The notes beneath the pieces were generated by a model. The model did no database searches and had not been told where the DNA came from. It saw only the letters and a list, made by a program, of their open reading frames with translations. The position numbers and the translations under genes were made by a program. DNA of 64,000 nt from Setophaga petechia (taxonomy: Eukaryota; Chordata; Aves; Passeriformes; Parulidae): contig JANCRA010000004.1 of assembly GCA_024362935.1 (NCBI GenBank), forward strand, positions 24,977,121 through 25,041,120, read 5' to 3'. Positions 36,033 to 49,034 of the stretch are shown here, one piece after another; position 1 is the stretch's first letter; each line of letters begins with the position of its first letter.

Positions 36033-39000
36033 ACTGGAAGACTTAGCACCGTTTGTAGACCAAGCCACTGGTGAATGTAAGTTTCTCAAGAAAAGAAGAA
36101 AAGAAAAGCAGCCCATAAACTGAATTAGCTGAGGCCACCAAGCTTACTTTAGGGACGAGATTATCTATATCATTGCAATCTTCTGCCTAAGGTTGAATTC
36201 AATCATTCTCACAGGCATCAGCAAGATCTTATCCACTGCCACCCAGAAAATAGCAGATAAGAAGCCAAGTAATATAAGTATCTTTTTCTCCTGAAAGGAT
36301 TCAAGAACACTGTACACCTTGGGAGATATATCTATGTCATTTGTCACTCAGACCTCTAGATGGATCTTCATCTTCTACTTCATATTGTCTGTCTTACTAC
36401 ACAGATCTGGAACAAAACCTTGGGTTTCCTAAGGCTACGTTACTCTCATCTCCCTGCCCTCACTTTGTACTCATCTCTTATTCCTTCCTTGAATCTGACA
36501 AGTCTGGAGAAGCTGGAATGCATTTGAAAAAAATATAACTCCAGAAACCATTACTTGTTTCATGCTTTACTATACTACAGTAAATGGGGAAAAAAGAGGT
36601 GCAGACAACTATGAAAAGCCTTAAAGGAACCTAGATCTGAAACCTACAAATACTTAGGTACAAGCACAGACAAAATTGCTGGATGTTGGCAAAATCAGGG
36701 GTTATTAGAAAAAAAATGGAACACCATCTAAAACATAATGCCACAAGTCTTGTTCAGTATAGAGATGAAAATTTCATCACCATGGACAACTTCCGTGCTT
36801 TCCATGTAATTCCTCACACAATAATCTGTCTGCAAAAAATATTTTTGCTGTAAGAGCTAGATAATTGAAATAGCTTTTTTTAATATTGGTAGTCAAGTAA
36901 TGTCATCTGGAAACACAGACATGGCCAGAAAAATAAAATGGTTGGGTTTTGTTTTTTTCAAAAGGATATTTATTCTTTGTACCACCTACTATGTCCACCA
37001 AAGCTTGTATCAGCATTGAAGAAGTACAGTGTGCAAACTTGAAATGGGACACAGGGTGGGGGCAGATTTGTCAGGGATACCAGAACACATGCTGTTTTCT
37101 CTTTTCCATAATTTTAACTGTTTACTTTGAAATATGCCTTCATCCTTCAAAAATTTCATTACTGTCCCCTATCCTACAAAAAATGATGGCCTTTTTGACT
37201 TTAAACTGATGAAAACTGAGCTTCCAAATCATTACATTCCTGGTACAGCAAATGTCATTTAGGTTGTAAAAACAAAAGTAATGGAAAACAAAATCCCCCA
37301 TACATGACACCACAATGAAATCTCTGTTTCCCTCTGGCCTGTGGCTATTGCCCAGCCTCAAAAATGACACTGTCTGATATAGCTTACTTGTGACTATAGC
37401 CTGATGCTCTTTACTGAGATGGGAGAAGCACATTACCTCCAAAGGTGATTTTCTGTCTCCTGCTGGAGGACATTTCTCAGCACTACCTCAGATGCCTTGT
37501 GGCTGCTCTCTTGGCCTCCTGGTGTTACTGTGAGAACCAAGCACCCATTAGGGCTCCAGTTTCCAGGAAAATTCTGTGGTAAGGTGCTGGCATCACAAAG
37601 GTTATTGGATGTCCCTTAGAAGTAATGAGACTGCTCAACTATTTATCCTATGGTTTTCCCAAGTGTCCAGGCTCTCTCCCATACACTCTAAAAAAGAATA
37701 GTTTTTCAGCTCTCCATGTGCTCCACTGGTACATACCAGAGGACAGAGATGCTACAACTCTATTTATAGAGGACTAGAAAGTGAATGACAATCAAATTGT
37801 ACCCCAGAATCTGTCTTTTGTGCACAAATATTGCACAATTGTTCCCTTAGCTGTTACATTTGCAAATAAATTCTTCTGTACTTATTCATGTTCCTTCTGC
37901 AGCTCTTTTTATTTTCACTGTATGCACAAGGAGCACTTTAAACCAGAGTAAATTAGGAACTCTCTGGATGTGGTGATAAAAAAACAAAGCCCTTCCCAGT
38001 ACATTTCAGTGGTTGGTGGGGTTTCTGCTGGCACCTGTGACTGACCAGCCGCTAGCAAGGAAAAAATCCATGAGGCTGAAGAGTGCTTATTCTATCTTCT
38101 TTGACAAATCTTTGCACTCAGAATAACAAAGTTTAGCCCCCAAAGGCCATCCTTTGTTTTCTGTGTTTGCTTATCAAACAGGAAATAAGGCTGTTCTCAT
38201 AATGTGCCACAAGGTAAACCATCAAACGAAGGTACAACCTCCTAATTTAAAAGAGGAAATTGTTGCATAAATCTCCAAAAATCTTCTTGCTCCCTTGTTG
38301 GAGTTAATGTTAATTTTTAAAGTAAATTCAAGAGATGTGGCTCTTCAGCATTGCTCTAAGTTGCTGTTTCTCAGTTTACTGTTTTGGGAATGAAAGAAAA
38401 TTCTTCAATAAACTTTTGTATTCCCACAAACTGCCTCTTTTCCTTACTATTGTGAGAAAAGGCATTGGGAGGTAGGTACCTAGCTTAGCTCCTACAGTTC
38501 TTATGCTGCTCATACTCATATTTTTAATATCATTATGTCCAAAGGTGTTTCAACACACAATAGCAATTGGAATGGAGATCCTTACATCTGCCCCAAATTT
38601 GTTTTTTCAGCCTAATGCAGCTGCCACTGTCCCATACACAGCTCCCAGCTAAAGTAGGGAAGTGGGCGGGACCCAGTGGTTCACAAAGACATGACGTGTA
38701 AGAAAGGAAAGAAAAAAAAAACCAAACTATTACAAATTACTTTAGTTTGATTTGCTTATTTTTGCATTACTACCAGAATGCAAAAATACCAGGCTATCAG
38801 AATAGCCAAGTTGAGGATATATTCAGAGCTCTGAGTAATGAGGTGCCATGGCTGACAGGATTATGTCTCTCCCATTCTACAGCTGATTGAGCCAAAACCA
38901 GTTAGCTGGTCAAACCCATCAGCTCCTGCACCCCCACCTGGCCTGTGAGTGCTGTCTTCAATCCAGGCAAGTGCTACTCTGAAACACAACATAAAAATTT

Positions 39001-41704
39001 CTCTGAGTCATGTAAGAAATTTCTCTTGCAAGCAAAACAAATGTGAACCTCTTACATCCATCTTGTTGCACTGTCTCTTTAAATAATGCATTTCTTTAGC
39101 AGCTGGAGCAACCTTCAGTGCTGAAACATCAGCTGCTTTTGGAAAAGAGTTTTATATATAGTGCTCTGAGTCAGAAAGGATTGAATTCCCCTTCCTTGTA
39201 GACATCACTTCCATGTCATTCCACTTATTCCAAGACAGTGTAAACTGTGATGGGAAAAGCTACTCTGTTTAAATTATGTTGACATTATTGTCAATTGACC
39301 TTATAGCAATTATCCTTCAGCTGCACTTTACCTATAGCTTTCTTCCAGCCACCTGATGCCGGGAAATCAAGGCTGGCACAGTATTAAGGGCCATTTACCA
39401 GTTACTAGGGTATGATTTCAATCCTACCTAAATATCTTCCAAACTTTCCATGTTATTCCAGTGAAAACAGAATAGGTTACCTGGCAACAAAATGGGATTT
39501 TTATATAGTTGGTATTTCGTTTACTGCTTATCCTGAAAGGCATCAAAGAGAAACTATGCTAAAACTGAGAGTTTATACATTTATTTAAAATCTGTGGCAA
39601 GGTCTTTGATTTGCTGTTGACAAAGTTTTTCCAGGATCCCAAAAAGTACATAGAAGTAGGACTTATGACATGCATCCATCGTACAGAGTTAATGAAATTA
39701 TCCTTTGCTCAGTTGCCTTGAAAAAACCTGAAGGTCTGCTCCTCTGAACTAATTCCATACAGAAAATCTCCGATGTTGTCCATCATTTTGAAAAATGTAT
39801 TTTGCAAGGTGTCTCTGCTAGAAACAAAATAACACCAAGATTTTACCATCATTTTTCTCAAACCATAAACTTTAAGACAAGAAGTATTTTATGAAGGGCC
39901 TGTACAAGTGTGTGTCCCTTCTTCTATGCACCTAAGCCCATCTCGCAGACCTTCAGCTCTCCAAACCCTTAGCCCTGTGTTTGACACCAGCAACTGTATA
40001 ATAGTTCAGCATCTTCTGTGACTCTCTGGGGTATCTGTAGATCCCTGGTTTTCCACCTGGAGAGCAAGGGAGCTGCACAGGCAGTCTGTGGATGCAGGGC
40101 TAGGGATGAGATATAGACGTGACCTCACATGTGCACCCACAGCAGATCTGTGAACCTCAGAGTCTCCTCCTGCACTGGCTGCAAATGTGTGGGTAGGTAA
40201 TAAGAGTTTTCCTAATTTAAGTGTCCTTGCTTGAACAATTCCAATTATTACTGATAGGCTTGCTGCTGCTCATTAATGAACAAGCCCATGTGATCACTCT
40301 GACATATGCATGCCCTCAGTGAGCCCATAGCCCCACGGGCTGGACTATCAGAGATATCCTAATGCACATGAGAAGGCCTGTTGCTCCAGATAGTACTGTC
40401 TCTAGAAATTCCACTTTGGCATTAGAACACAGGCCTAGTCTAAGGGTAGTGTGCTTTGCTGTGTAAGAGCAGAAGAAATGCCATAAACATGAGGAAGGGA
40501 AGAAGGCACAGTGCTAAACATAAACCATACCAGTTATTGCAGATTATGCTGCAGTAATCCAATCTGTTAGGAAAAGAAAAAGGGGGGGCGGTGGGATAAA
40601 TGAGTCTAACAAATGTTTACATTCCAGAACTGGAAAATAGGACCTCTAAAATGCATATGGACCTAAATGATCTGAGATCTGGTCTTACATGTATGTCAGT
40701 CAGTTCAAGAGTCAGGGATCCAGTGTAAGAGGGAAATTACTAATCAGTTCTCTACAGTCAAAGACTGTTTTCTGAATATAAACACCTTATTGCCAACATA
40801 AGGATATTGATCACAACTGGGCATAGTCAAAGCTGTGTGAACAGCAAATTTTGAATACCATCAAATCTTTTTTCTTTTTGTATCACAGTTCCACTGATGA
40901 TTCTACTCAAATTTCAAATCCATGTATGTAAAAAAATGTACACATCTTAGAAAAAGCAGGATTAATTTCTTATTTATATATTCTTTTCTGAATCCTGTGT
41001 CCAGGATTGAAGGTTGTCAGGCATCTGGGGATGGGAAACGTTAGCGAGTATTATTTTCTTTTCTTATTGCAGTAAGAGGCTGGAAGGTTGCAATAGGTCT
41101 TTCTAAAACCAGGGCAAAAAAAATTAAATATTTAATATCAAGGATTAAAAAATGAATTAGCTGAATTCAATGTGTTATACTCTCAGGAAATATGTAGAGG
41201 TACAATGACAATGATGACACTGTATTAATACAAATGGTATCTTTGGAATATGACCAAAGTTATGTCTCCATGGGAGCAGAACAACACTTCTCCTTCAGAG
41301 ACACTGCATAACAAGAATACTTGTCACAATTTTGAAAAGGGAAATAATTCCAGGAAAAATGAATAATTTCCACCTATGCCTTAGAACGCTCTAGCCTCTG
41401 CTATTAATTTCTCTGTTGTAGCCTGTGTTACAGATTAAATATTTCAAGGATTCTCCTAAATGCTGCTAACACGTGTAGAGCTTCAGGACAATTTTTAAGA
41501 TGTTTATCCCCAAGGGAATGTCCTATTTTGGAGGAGAATTTGTGAACTTGGACACTTTGGAGGCATTCCTCATCTTCTTTCCCAACATCACTGAGGGATG
41601 AGACAGGCTATATCCCTGCCTTGTCTTCTTAGTGTTCCCATATGGATTACAGATACTGCACACAAATTTCTCCTATTCTTGTTTGAAGTCTTGCTGGTCC
41701 TACC
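36033..41704. other. Noncoding DNA, no gene seen
   Basis: No recognisable gene or repeat. A G-rich patch 'gggggggcggtggg' lies at about 40582-40595. The segment 40235-40400 includes 'gctgctcattaatgaacaag' and 'atatgcatgcc' and is non-repetitive. Long parts (37450-41580) contain no open frame of 60 codons or more, which argues against exons of any size there. Confidence 0.5.
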
Positions 41705-41950
41705 TGCCTTCTCACCCTCCTCTGGCAGCAACTTCCAGAAGTTCACTGTGTGCTCTGTAAATGAATACCTCTGACATGAGGTATCCATGAATGTCATGGA
41801 GTGTCCTATAGCTCTAGCAATGTGCTGAGGATCCTGGACAGGGTCCTCACATCCAAGTTATTCATTACCTTTATGATTTTGTAGATGTGTCATATCATAC
41901 CCCAGCTCTCTTTCTGTGCCAGAGTCACAGCTCTCCTAACCCTTGTGCTA
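41705..41950 (-). mobile_element. Ancient amniote CR1-type LINE 3' UTR, antisense
   Basis: Read on the plus strand this matches the reverse complement of the old amniote CR1 3' region. It shows 'tcctctggcagcaacttcca' and 'gaagttcactgtgtgctctg', later 'cctttatgattttgtagatg', 'tgtcatatcataccccagct' and 'gccagagtcacagctctc'. The spacing between blocks is close to that in turtle and crocodile copies that I remember. It belongs to the same broad family as 21945-22750 but in the opposite orientation. The open frames at 41885-42174 and 41925-42119 fall partly inside and are not genes. Confidence 0.6.
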
Positions 41951-44900
41951 AGACTACTGCTCTGCCAATCAAAGCATTTTGCTTTCCCTTGTGTGTGCTT
42001 TCCAAATACATCACACCCCTCTCATGCTTCAGAGACAGGCTCTGCATGCAGCACGACAAGGTTTTATTAGGTGGCAAAACAATGTCCTCTGCCATTAGGA
42101 TCCTTCCTGTTGATGCCAAATATATTTTTGGATTTTTTGGGGTAGGTGGGAAGTTTTACTTAACTTTAAAGTAGAGGAGGGACCAAAGTTGTATCCAGAG
42201 ACTTGAGGGCTTTGGCTTCAGAGAATTAGCAGAGGGGGGGTTCAGAAAGGGAGCAGAGAGCTGATGAGATTCATGGTTGGTATGTCTGAGGACATAAATA
42301 AATAGTGGCTTTTGTGTACAATGAAGTAACAGCTTTGAGAGAGAGAAGTCAGTACCAGCTTTTGCTCTGCATCCCGGTATCCCAAAAGCTGGTAAGTATT
42401 TGCTTTGCAGTCTCTTCTGAAGAGGAACTGTGGCCTAGACAAAGAGCTGATGCTCAATAGCCGTGTTTTTCTGTGAATAACATTTATTGGCTTCAGACTG
42501 AAATGGTTTAAGGTGAAAATTAGAAAAGAAAAATAGATGCCTCGATCTTTAAACTTGGATTTGGTTTTATTTTCCTTCATCAGTGAGACAACACATGTTT
42601 TTCAGCACATCACTCAGCTGGCCAGCTGGCTCACTTGCTTAGGGTAAGTTTTCAGTGTCTGGAAATGTCCTGATGCATGACTTGCTAGTGGTCAGAGATC
42701 ACAGACAGTGCTCATGCTGTGAGATCGCTCACAATCAGATTTCCTGGCTCCTTGGAAGAGCTACAGTCACCACTTCTCCATACCTCCTAGAGTGTATGAC
42801 AGGAAAGCAGAAAACCCCTGAACCACTGAAGTGCACTTTTTGCAAAAGCAGATTTTCATTAAAACCATATATCTCATATAACAGCAAAACACTTTTAGCA
42901 GAACTACTGAAATGCTGATTACAATAGTATTTCCTCCAGGAATGTCCTTTTTACTTGAATTTCTTCTTAAATCCCAAGAAATCAGTGGGATTCAGTGACA
43001 ATTTGCTGTGGACCTAACAGTGTTTGTTAAATCTTGTGGTTACATGAAATGCAACTCATATTCTTTTATCTTTCACATATTTTTTAAATCTATTTCTCAT
43101 CAAAACCTCTCTATTACAGGTGGACTTCAGGAAAGGCAGCTACTGATCTGACATGATTCATGTAGTGAAGACCTGACACCTCCAGCCATTCTTTTCAAAT
43201 ACTGTTGGCACTAGTTAATATTTTCCACCTTTACTTTAGGAGATTTCCTAGTTTTCTATAGACAAGAAAAACATTTCAATGACACCCACAGCTCCAAACC
43301 ACTACTTAGCACATAATGAACTAATTTAAACCAAGTCAATTTGATTCCAATTTTCTGCCATGTGAAACAGATGCTTTTTGCCAGGGCCAAAAGCTGTACA
43401 TAAAGAACAGTAGCATGTGAGCACATTCCTAACTTTAGGTGTAAATCAAGCCTACCTAGTACTATATTTCAAGCAACATTTAGTATAAAGTAAGAAAATA
43501 TATTAAATTACAGGCTTAACCACTCTGTGTTTGCCATTTCATTCCACATCACTTCTCAGATGTAAAATGTTGCTTTTTCTAAAGTTTAGTTTGCTTTGTT
43601 TTGGTGATGAAAAGAAGATTCAGTAGCTGCTTATTTTGTTTGTAGTGAAAGGGTAGTTTTATACTAAAATATTTGTAACAATCTGATGAAACTATCAATC
43701 TCCACAAGACTAGGCTGTTGAAATTTAACCTTTAATGTAAACTACTGAGTAAAAATAGTACCTTTTTTTTTTTATGTCAGTGTATCTTCCTCTGAAGTAT
43801 CATAAACTGAGGCAACAATGACTGCAGCACGTAAGGCAACCTGTCTTATTCTTTGGGACCTACAAAAGCTGTTAAATCCTCTGAGCAATATATATATTAA
43901 TGTATTTGCATTTCAAGCTTTTGTACACTTTTTATCACCACACAACATCAAAGGCAGGGTTTAGCTCTCCTAACAAAGTCAGAATACACAATAGTATCTC
44001 TCTAATGCTGCCACGTGTGGCTAACAATGGGACTGTAATAACAAGGTCCTGATTTAAAAGTCAGGGCTCCATGTCGTTAAGTCATGGATTACACAGAACT
44101 CTCTCTAACACAACTGCATGGCTTAGCAAAAAGCAAGTGCTAGCTTAGGAGAATATTTGGCTCTTTCAAGTCATTGATGACAGACAAGGGTGCTCTCTTC
44201 GCTGTGCTTTTGGGAAGGAGATGTATATATCTCTTCAGCTTCCAGGGAAGATTGGGCTGTATCCTAACAAAACCTTTGCTAAAAGAAAAAATGTTTTGGT
44301 TCCCAGGAGGTAAAAGGAGATAACTGGCTACTGGACACATTTTGTATAAACAAATACAGCAGAAAAGTCTGTCAACAGTTTGAGGATAGTTGTGAAGTGA
44401 CCACCTAGAGTGAAGAGATGGTGGAATTTTCTATATAGTGTTTTTGTAATTTTTACTAATCCATTGATAGGTTCACTTGCTTTTTTTGTCCAATTGTTAT
44501 TATTAAGCTGTTATTGAATGCAGTGTGTAAGTGAATTCAGAGCCAAAAGAGTAGGTAAGCAAAAGTCTGAGGTGGTAGGAACTGAGCACACCTGTCATGC
44601 TGCAAGGTCATTGAGACAAAGGGAACAAATAAAGAATCTTCCTAGGGAAAAAATATAGCATCTTTAAATACAGTCATATCAAGGATGATCTACAATCATC
44701 CTGTGTAGATACAATGTGAGCTCTCAGCACTTTGATGGACAGGAGTGCAGAAAATCACACATTGACAGGTAACAACCTAATGTACATCAGTGAACCTGAC
44801 ACCTGTGTACCCAGTAAGTGAGCAACCTCTAGAGCACAACGTGAGCAGTACTGTAGAGAGGACATTCACCACAGCTGTGTTTCAGGAGTTTTGTTTCAGA

Positions 44901-46610
44901 GTAACTCTGATCTGGTTTGTGCTACATGTTCATTAGCAATGGGAATACAGTCAGCAGGCTGCTAAGTGATGTTCTCTTCTTTAGTTTAACCATAAGGGAA
45001 TGTATTTTTTTGCCCTGAGACCAGTCTGTGATCTGAAACTCCATGTGTTGGAGTGATTGGGAAACTTCTTTAAAGGCACTCTCTTAACTAGACCAAACAA
45101 CTAATATTACCTACTGGAAGTAGAGAGCAGCTCCTTCTGTAGGCCAGAAGATCATGCTGCTGCAAATGAGAACTAATGAGAATAATGAGAGCTGATGAGC
45201 TGCACATCATTTCAGGAGACTGATATCTCATCACTGCTTTGGTTCCACAATAATGTAATTCTAGTGACAGATACTGACAAACCCAGAAATCATTCATCAG
45301 CATATGCTTAGTATGTAATGCACATGTTAAATAAAACATGTGTTAACATATGTTAAATAAAACATAAATAAATGCTATTTAAAGTGAATTTCACGTACTC
45401 TGATGCAAATTGTTTCCCAAAACAGCTTTGTACTTGTATGGAAGTCCAGGTCAGAGAGGCAATTGAAGAAGGGAAATCAGACATACTTGTTATTTGTGGA
45501 ACAGGTGTTGAAGGCAGTGATTTCACCACAGTTACCCCAGCCTCTGCTAGACCTCAAACTCTTCTGAAGACTGGAAAACCATTTGGTGTGTAAGAAATGC
45601 AGGAAAGGATGAGATGTGGAGCTATGGGCAGAAAAATCAGTATGGCTGGGACCTATGGCTAGTCTCCATGTGGCTGAATTGTCCATTGGACATGCTCTTT
45701 CCACCTCTGTGACCAGCAGAAGACACAGCCATTGTTCAGCTGCAGCTCCAGCCAGACTAGCCTAGTAGGTGTTGCACATTCCTCAGCACACTTGGGGAGC
45801 TTGTTTTGGGCTTTTTTCAGCATTCCAAATGAAACAATGAAGGTAATTATTTCTTTGCTTTTTAAAATGATCCTGAATTTGTATCTAATTACAAGAAGTA
45901 CATGGAGGGTATCCCATGGTTGTTTTTTGGGGGTTTTTTTTGTCCTTCAAAAGTCTTTCAGCATAGCACCATTGTTACAACACTTCCCTGAGGGATCAGC
46001 TTTGGAATCCCAGCTCTGGCAAGGGTCCCACAGTCTCTAACAAGTGCTCAACTTGAGTCTGTGTTACTGACTGGGCCCTTGATGGATAATTAATTTGGAA
46101 AAGGGGAATGTACTCTATCTAATGGTCTTTTTGCTGGAAAAAAATGCTCCTGTTTCTTGAAACTGTTCCATCTGCTTTAAATTCACCTGAGAGATTATTT
46201 GTGTGTCAAACATTTCACCTGAGGTTCTTTAAATGATTACAAATGATAATACATGGTATTTTGATATTTTATGTTACTAAAAAGTAGGAAAACTCATAAG
46301 AAAATGTTTATTTCATGAAAAGAGTTTGTTGCTGATTCTACTGATCTAAGTTTTCATTTTGCTTAAGTCAAGCAAAAATCTTTTTAAAACACCCACATGA
46401 CAAGGAATCCCCTCCTTCCCTTTGCATTTGTACCCCCTAGACTGACCAAGATCAGTAAGACTGTCTTTAAAAACCTGCAGGTGTGAATGATTTCATTCTG
46501 AGTTCCACCTATTTCCCAAATATCTGACAGCTGATGATGGATTTGTCACCAGTCGCAAATGACAGGACACAAGAATTTCAGCAACTGGTCCAACCAATCA
46601 CGGGATTACT
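41951..46610. other. Noncoding DNA
   Basis: No gene recognised. A 16-base unit 'atgttaaataaaacat' is duplicated at 45324-45339 and 45350-45365. The open frame 45372-45593 (+) starts just after it and has no known domain. Confidence 0.5.
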
Positions 46611-46660
46611 GACTCATTTAAGTTAGAAAAGACCTCTGAGATCACCGAATCCAAAAAACA
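46611..46660 (-). mobile_element. CR1 3'-end scrap, antisense
   Basis: 'catttaagttagaaaagacc' followed by 'tctgagatcaccgaatccaa' is the reverse complement of the CR1 3' UTR stretch that usually reads 'catttaggttggaaaagacc' then 'tttaagatcatcgagtccaa'. Only about 50 bases are recognisable. The remainder has decayed or was never inserted. Confidence 0.65.
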
Positions 46661-46701
46661 AGCGGTGCATCCAACTTGATCTGATGACTCATCACTTCTG
46701 C

Positions 46702-46742
46702 ATAAATTTATTTCAGTGGAGGAATCACTGAAATAAATTTAT
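46702..46742. repeat. Perfect 17-bp inverted repeat (hairpin)
   Basis: 'ataaatttatttcagtg' (46702-46718) and 'cactgaaataaatttat' (46726-46742) are exact reverse complements around the 7-base loop 'gaggaat'. It lies 42 bases past the CR1 scrap. It could be a fold-back duplication from template switching, a young inverted-repeat remnant, or a structured RNA element. No precursor-miRNA-like longer stem is present. Confidence 0.85.
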
Positions 46743-48704
46743 TTCTTTTTCACTAGTTCATAGGTTTCAAAAGAGAAATCTTTTCACTGGAATGTATCTT
46801 CTAACACCTTATCTCATCTAGTATTAACAGCTCACATGCCAGAAAATTCAAAACTTTCGTTTTTTCTTTTAACCTGAAAGGTGCATCCCCAGAAAAGGCT
46901 ACTGAAATAATCTCTTGTCAATACCTCATAGCATACAGCTCTGTCAGACTGTCAAACAGGAAGAGTCTTACTTATGAACTAGCGTTACATATGAACTAGA
47001 AGTTTAGTTAACAAGTCTATCAGGAGAGGCATCAGGAAAGAAGGCTATGACCCCTGAATGCCTCCTTCTGTGGCTTCAGCTCACAGGGGACACTTGCCCT
47101 GGGGCAGGCTGCTCTGCCTGACACAGGCTGCTGCAGAACTAGCAAGGGTGAAGGCGCTTGAAGAGTCACTCCTGGCTGGAGCCTGGATAAGGGTGTGAGA
47201 TGCAGTGAGGCACTTTGAGATCTTACAATGGGACATACAGCCTTCTGCAGTTTTTCTTTTGTTGCTCAAACCTAGCCACTTGGCTGGAAAAGTTTTGACG
47301 CAACCTCTCCTTTCAAAGATCAGGATCTTTGTTCTATCTCACTGAAAAATATGACAACAAAAATAGCATAGCATTGCTTCAGCATACACTAGGGTTCAAA
47401 ATTTTTCATCTTATTAGTTTGATATTTTGCTAAGGGATGAAAAAACTGAATATAATTTACTAGTGATTTCATATAATGAACTATACACACCCATTTTTCT
47501 TTCTGGAGTCCAGAAAGAAAGAACCAAAGAAAAAATGTTGACTGATAATATGGCGTTGGATGTTCCGTGTCCAAGAGAATTAAACAGTCTTGAACATTTT
47601 ATCATAGATCTTTAGGAGTCTGCAACTGCACCAAAAAATGACAAAGACAGCAGACATGGAGGATAAGAAACTGTAGATATCTGAGGTCACAAACACAGAT
47701 AAATAAAATACCAGTTAAACATTGTGAAAGGCCAAGACGAAATTCCAAGAATATAACTCTGACATTGAAGTATTTCCATCTTGAAAATAATGGGACATCA
47801 TTGCTTCTAACTACATACAAATGCAGGAGCACAATCTATAAAAAATATATGCCAGAGTTAGCATTACATAAATCACTACCATCTCACTTCAGTCAGCTTT
47901 AAACCACAAAAAAACCCCCTAAGTCTATTTTGAAATATAATACCTTGAACTGAGCCAAGCTTATTGCTAATGCATTTATTAATAATCCTGTCTCCCTGCA
48001 TGTTTGGGAACATTCAGAGCCTCAGTGTTCCAGCTGGGTTGCTTCACATGGACTAGAAATATGTCAGATTGTATAGTCTGTGATTGGATACAAACCTTTC
48101 ACATGAATGTTTTCATTTGAACCCAGACAAGGATCACCCTTTTACAGAAACAAAATGGATGTGATTAGGTACTACATATTTCTAATTGCTCACCTTGGCT
48201 TAGTATTCACTGAAAGCAACAGAAGTGTCACATTAATTTTTGCAGCTGCCTTTGCAACCTTCTACCTGGTTAGTGTATAACTCTTTGGTGCACTTTTGAC
48301 TGTCCAGAAACAAAACCAAAAAGTACCCAGAAACAAACAAACAAAAAAAATTTTAAAATTGCAGCTGACAGCACAAACTCAGAATGATTTTGTACTTTCC
48401 AAGTCAGAGGTGGCACGGTTCAAACACTCATGTGACACTGAAGTCAGAGAATCTTCTCCCCTACAGGAAAGCTATACACACAAATGTCAAGTGTGTGCCA
48501 TTTCTGCTGTGAGTCAGGTCAGAGTGGCTCTCCTCAATGTGCTTTAGCCTGACAGCATGTACCTGTCCAGTTCCCTAATGAACCCCTCTATTCAGGGTGG
48601 GCATGTGACACTTGCAGAATGTGGCATGTTATTTTAGATTGTGGACAGATGTGCACAGACCTTCCAAGAGGCCTTATCCCTGTCTCTTCAGCTCTGGATG
48701 CATC
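46743..48704. other. Noncoding DNA
   Basis: Nothing recognised beyond an (AAAC)n-type patch at about 48335-48350. The GC-richer part near 47050-47220 holds no CpG cluster and no supported exon. Confidence 0.5.
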
Positions 48705-48779
48705 AGGAAAATCATTATGGTCACTGTTCATTGATTTTCAGGAAAATCAGTCATGACTCTTCACTGTTCCTTGTTGATG
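48705..48779. repeat. Imperfect tandem duplication, about 35-40 bp
   Basis: Both copies start with 'aggaaaatca' (48705 and 48740), share 'tcactgttc' and end in a TTGATT/TTGATG-like sequence. Divergence between copies suggests an old duplication. Confidence 0.65.
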
Positions 48780-48993
48780 TCAGCAGATTAAGCAGAAAAA
48801 AGAGAAAATTAAGGAAAATGCAAATCTAGGATCTTATTTTCTTTTATTTGCTGGTGTGCCTCTGGGACAAAATAATCAGAGATGGACAGGAATAAGGTAC
48901 CAGACCAAGTGTTCTCAAACCCTTTCTTGGGGAGGAGCAAATAGATGAGTAGAAAGCCTAGTTCCCTGGCCTCTGGGCATGCTGAAGTCATGC

Positions 48994-49024
48994 ACTTGCA
49001 TGTACTTGCAAAACATGCAAGTAC
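48994..49024. repeat. Nested inverted repeats built on ACTTGCA
   Basis: 'acttgcatgt' (48994-49003) pairs with 'acatgcaagt' (49013-49022). Alternatively 'gtacttgca' (49002-49010) pairs with 'tgcaagtac' (49016-49024). A further 'gtacttgca' follows at about 49026-49034. Two mutually exclusive hairpins can therefore form. Confidence 0.75.
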
Positions 49025-49034
49025 AGTACTTGCA

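Noticed and set aside
37790..37930. Another LTR end ('gcaaataaattcttctgtac' followed by a T/C-rich stretch)
   Set aside because: The AATAAA-like word alone is not enough; no upstream TATA, U3 or terminal motifs could be matched.
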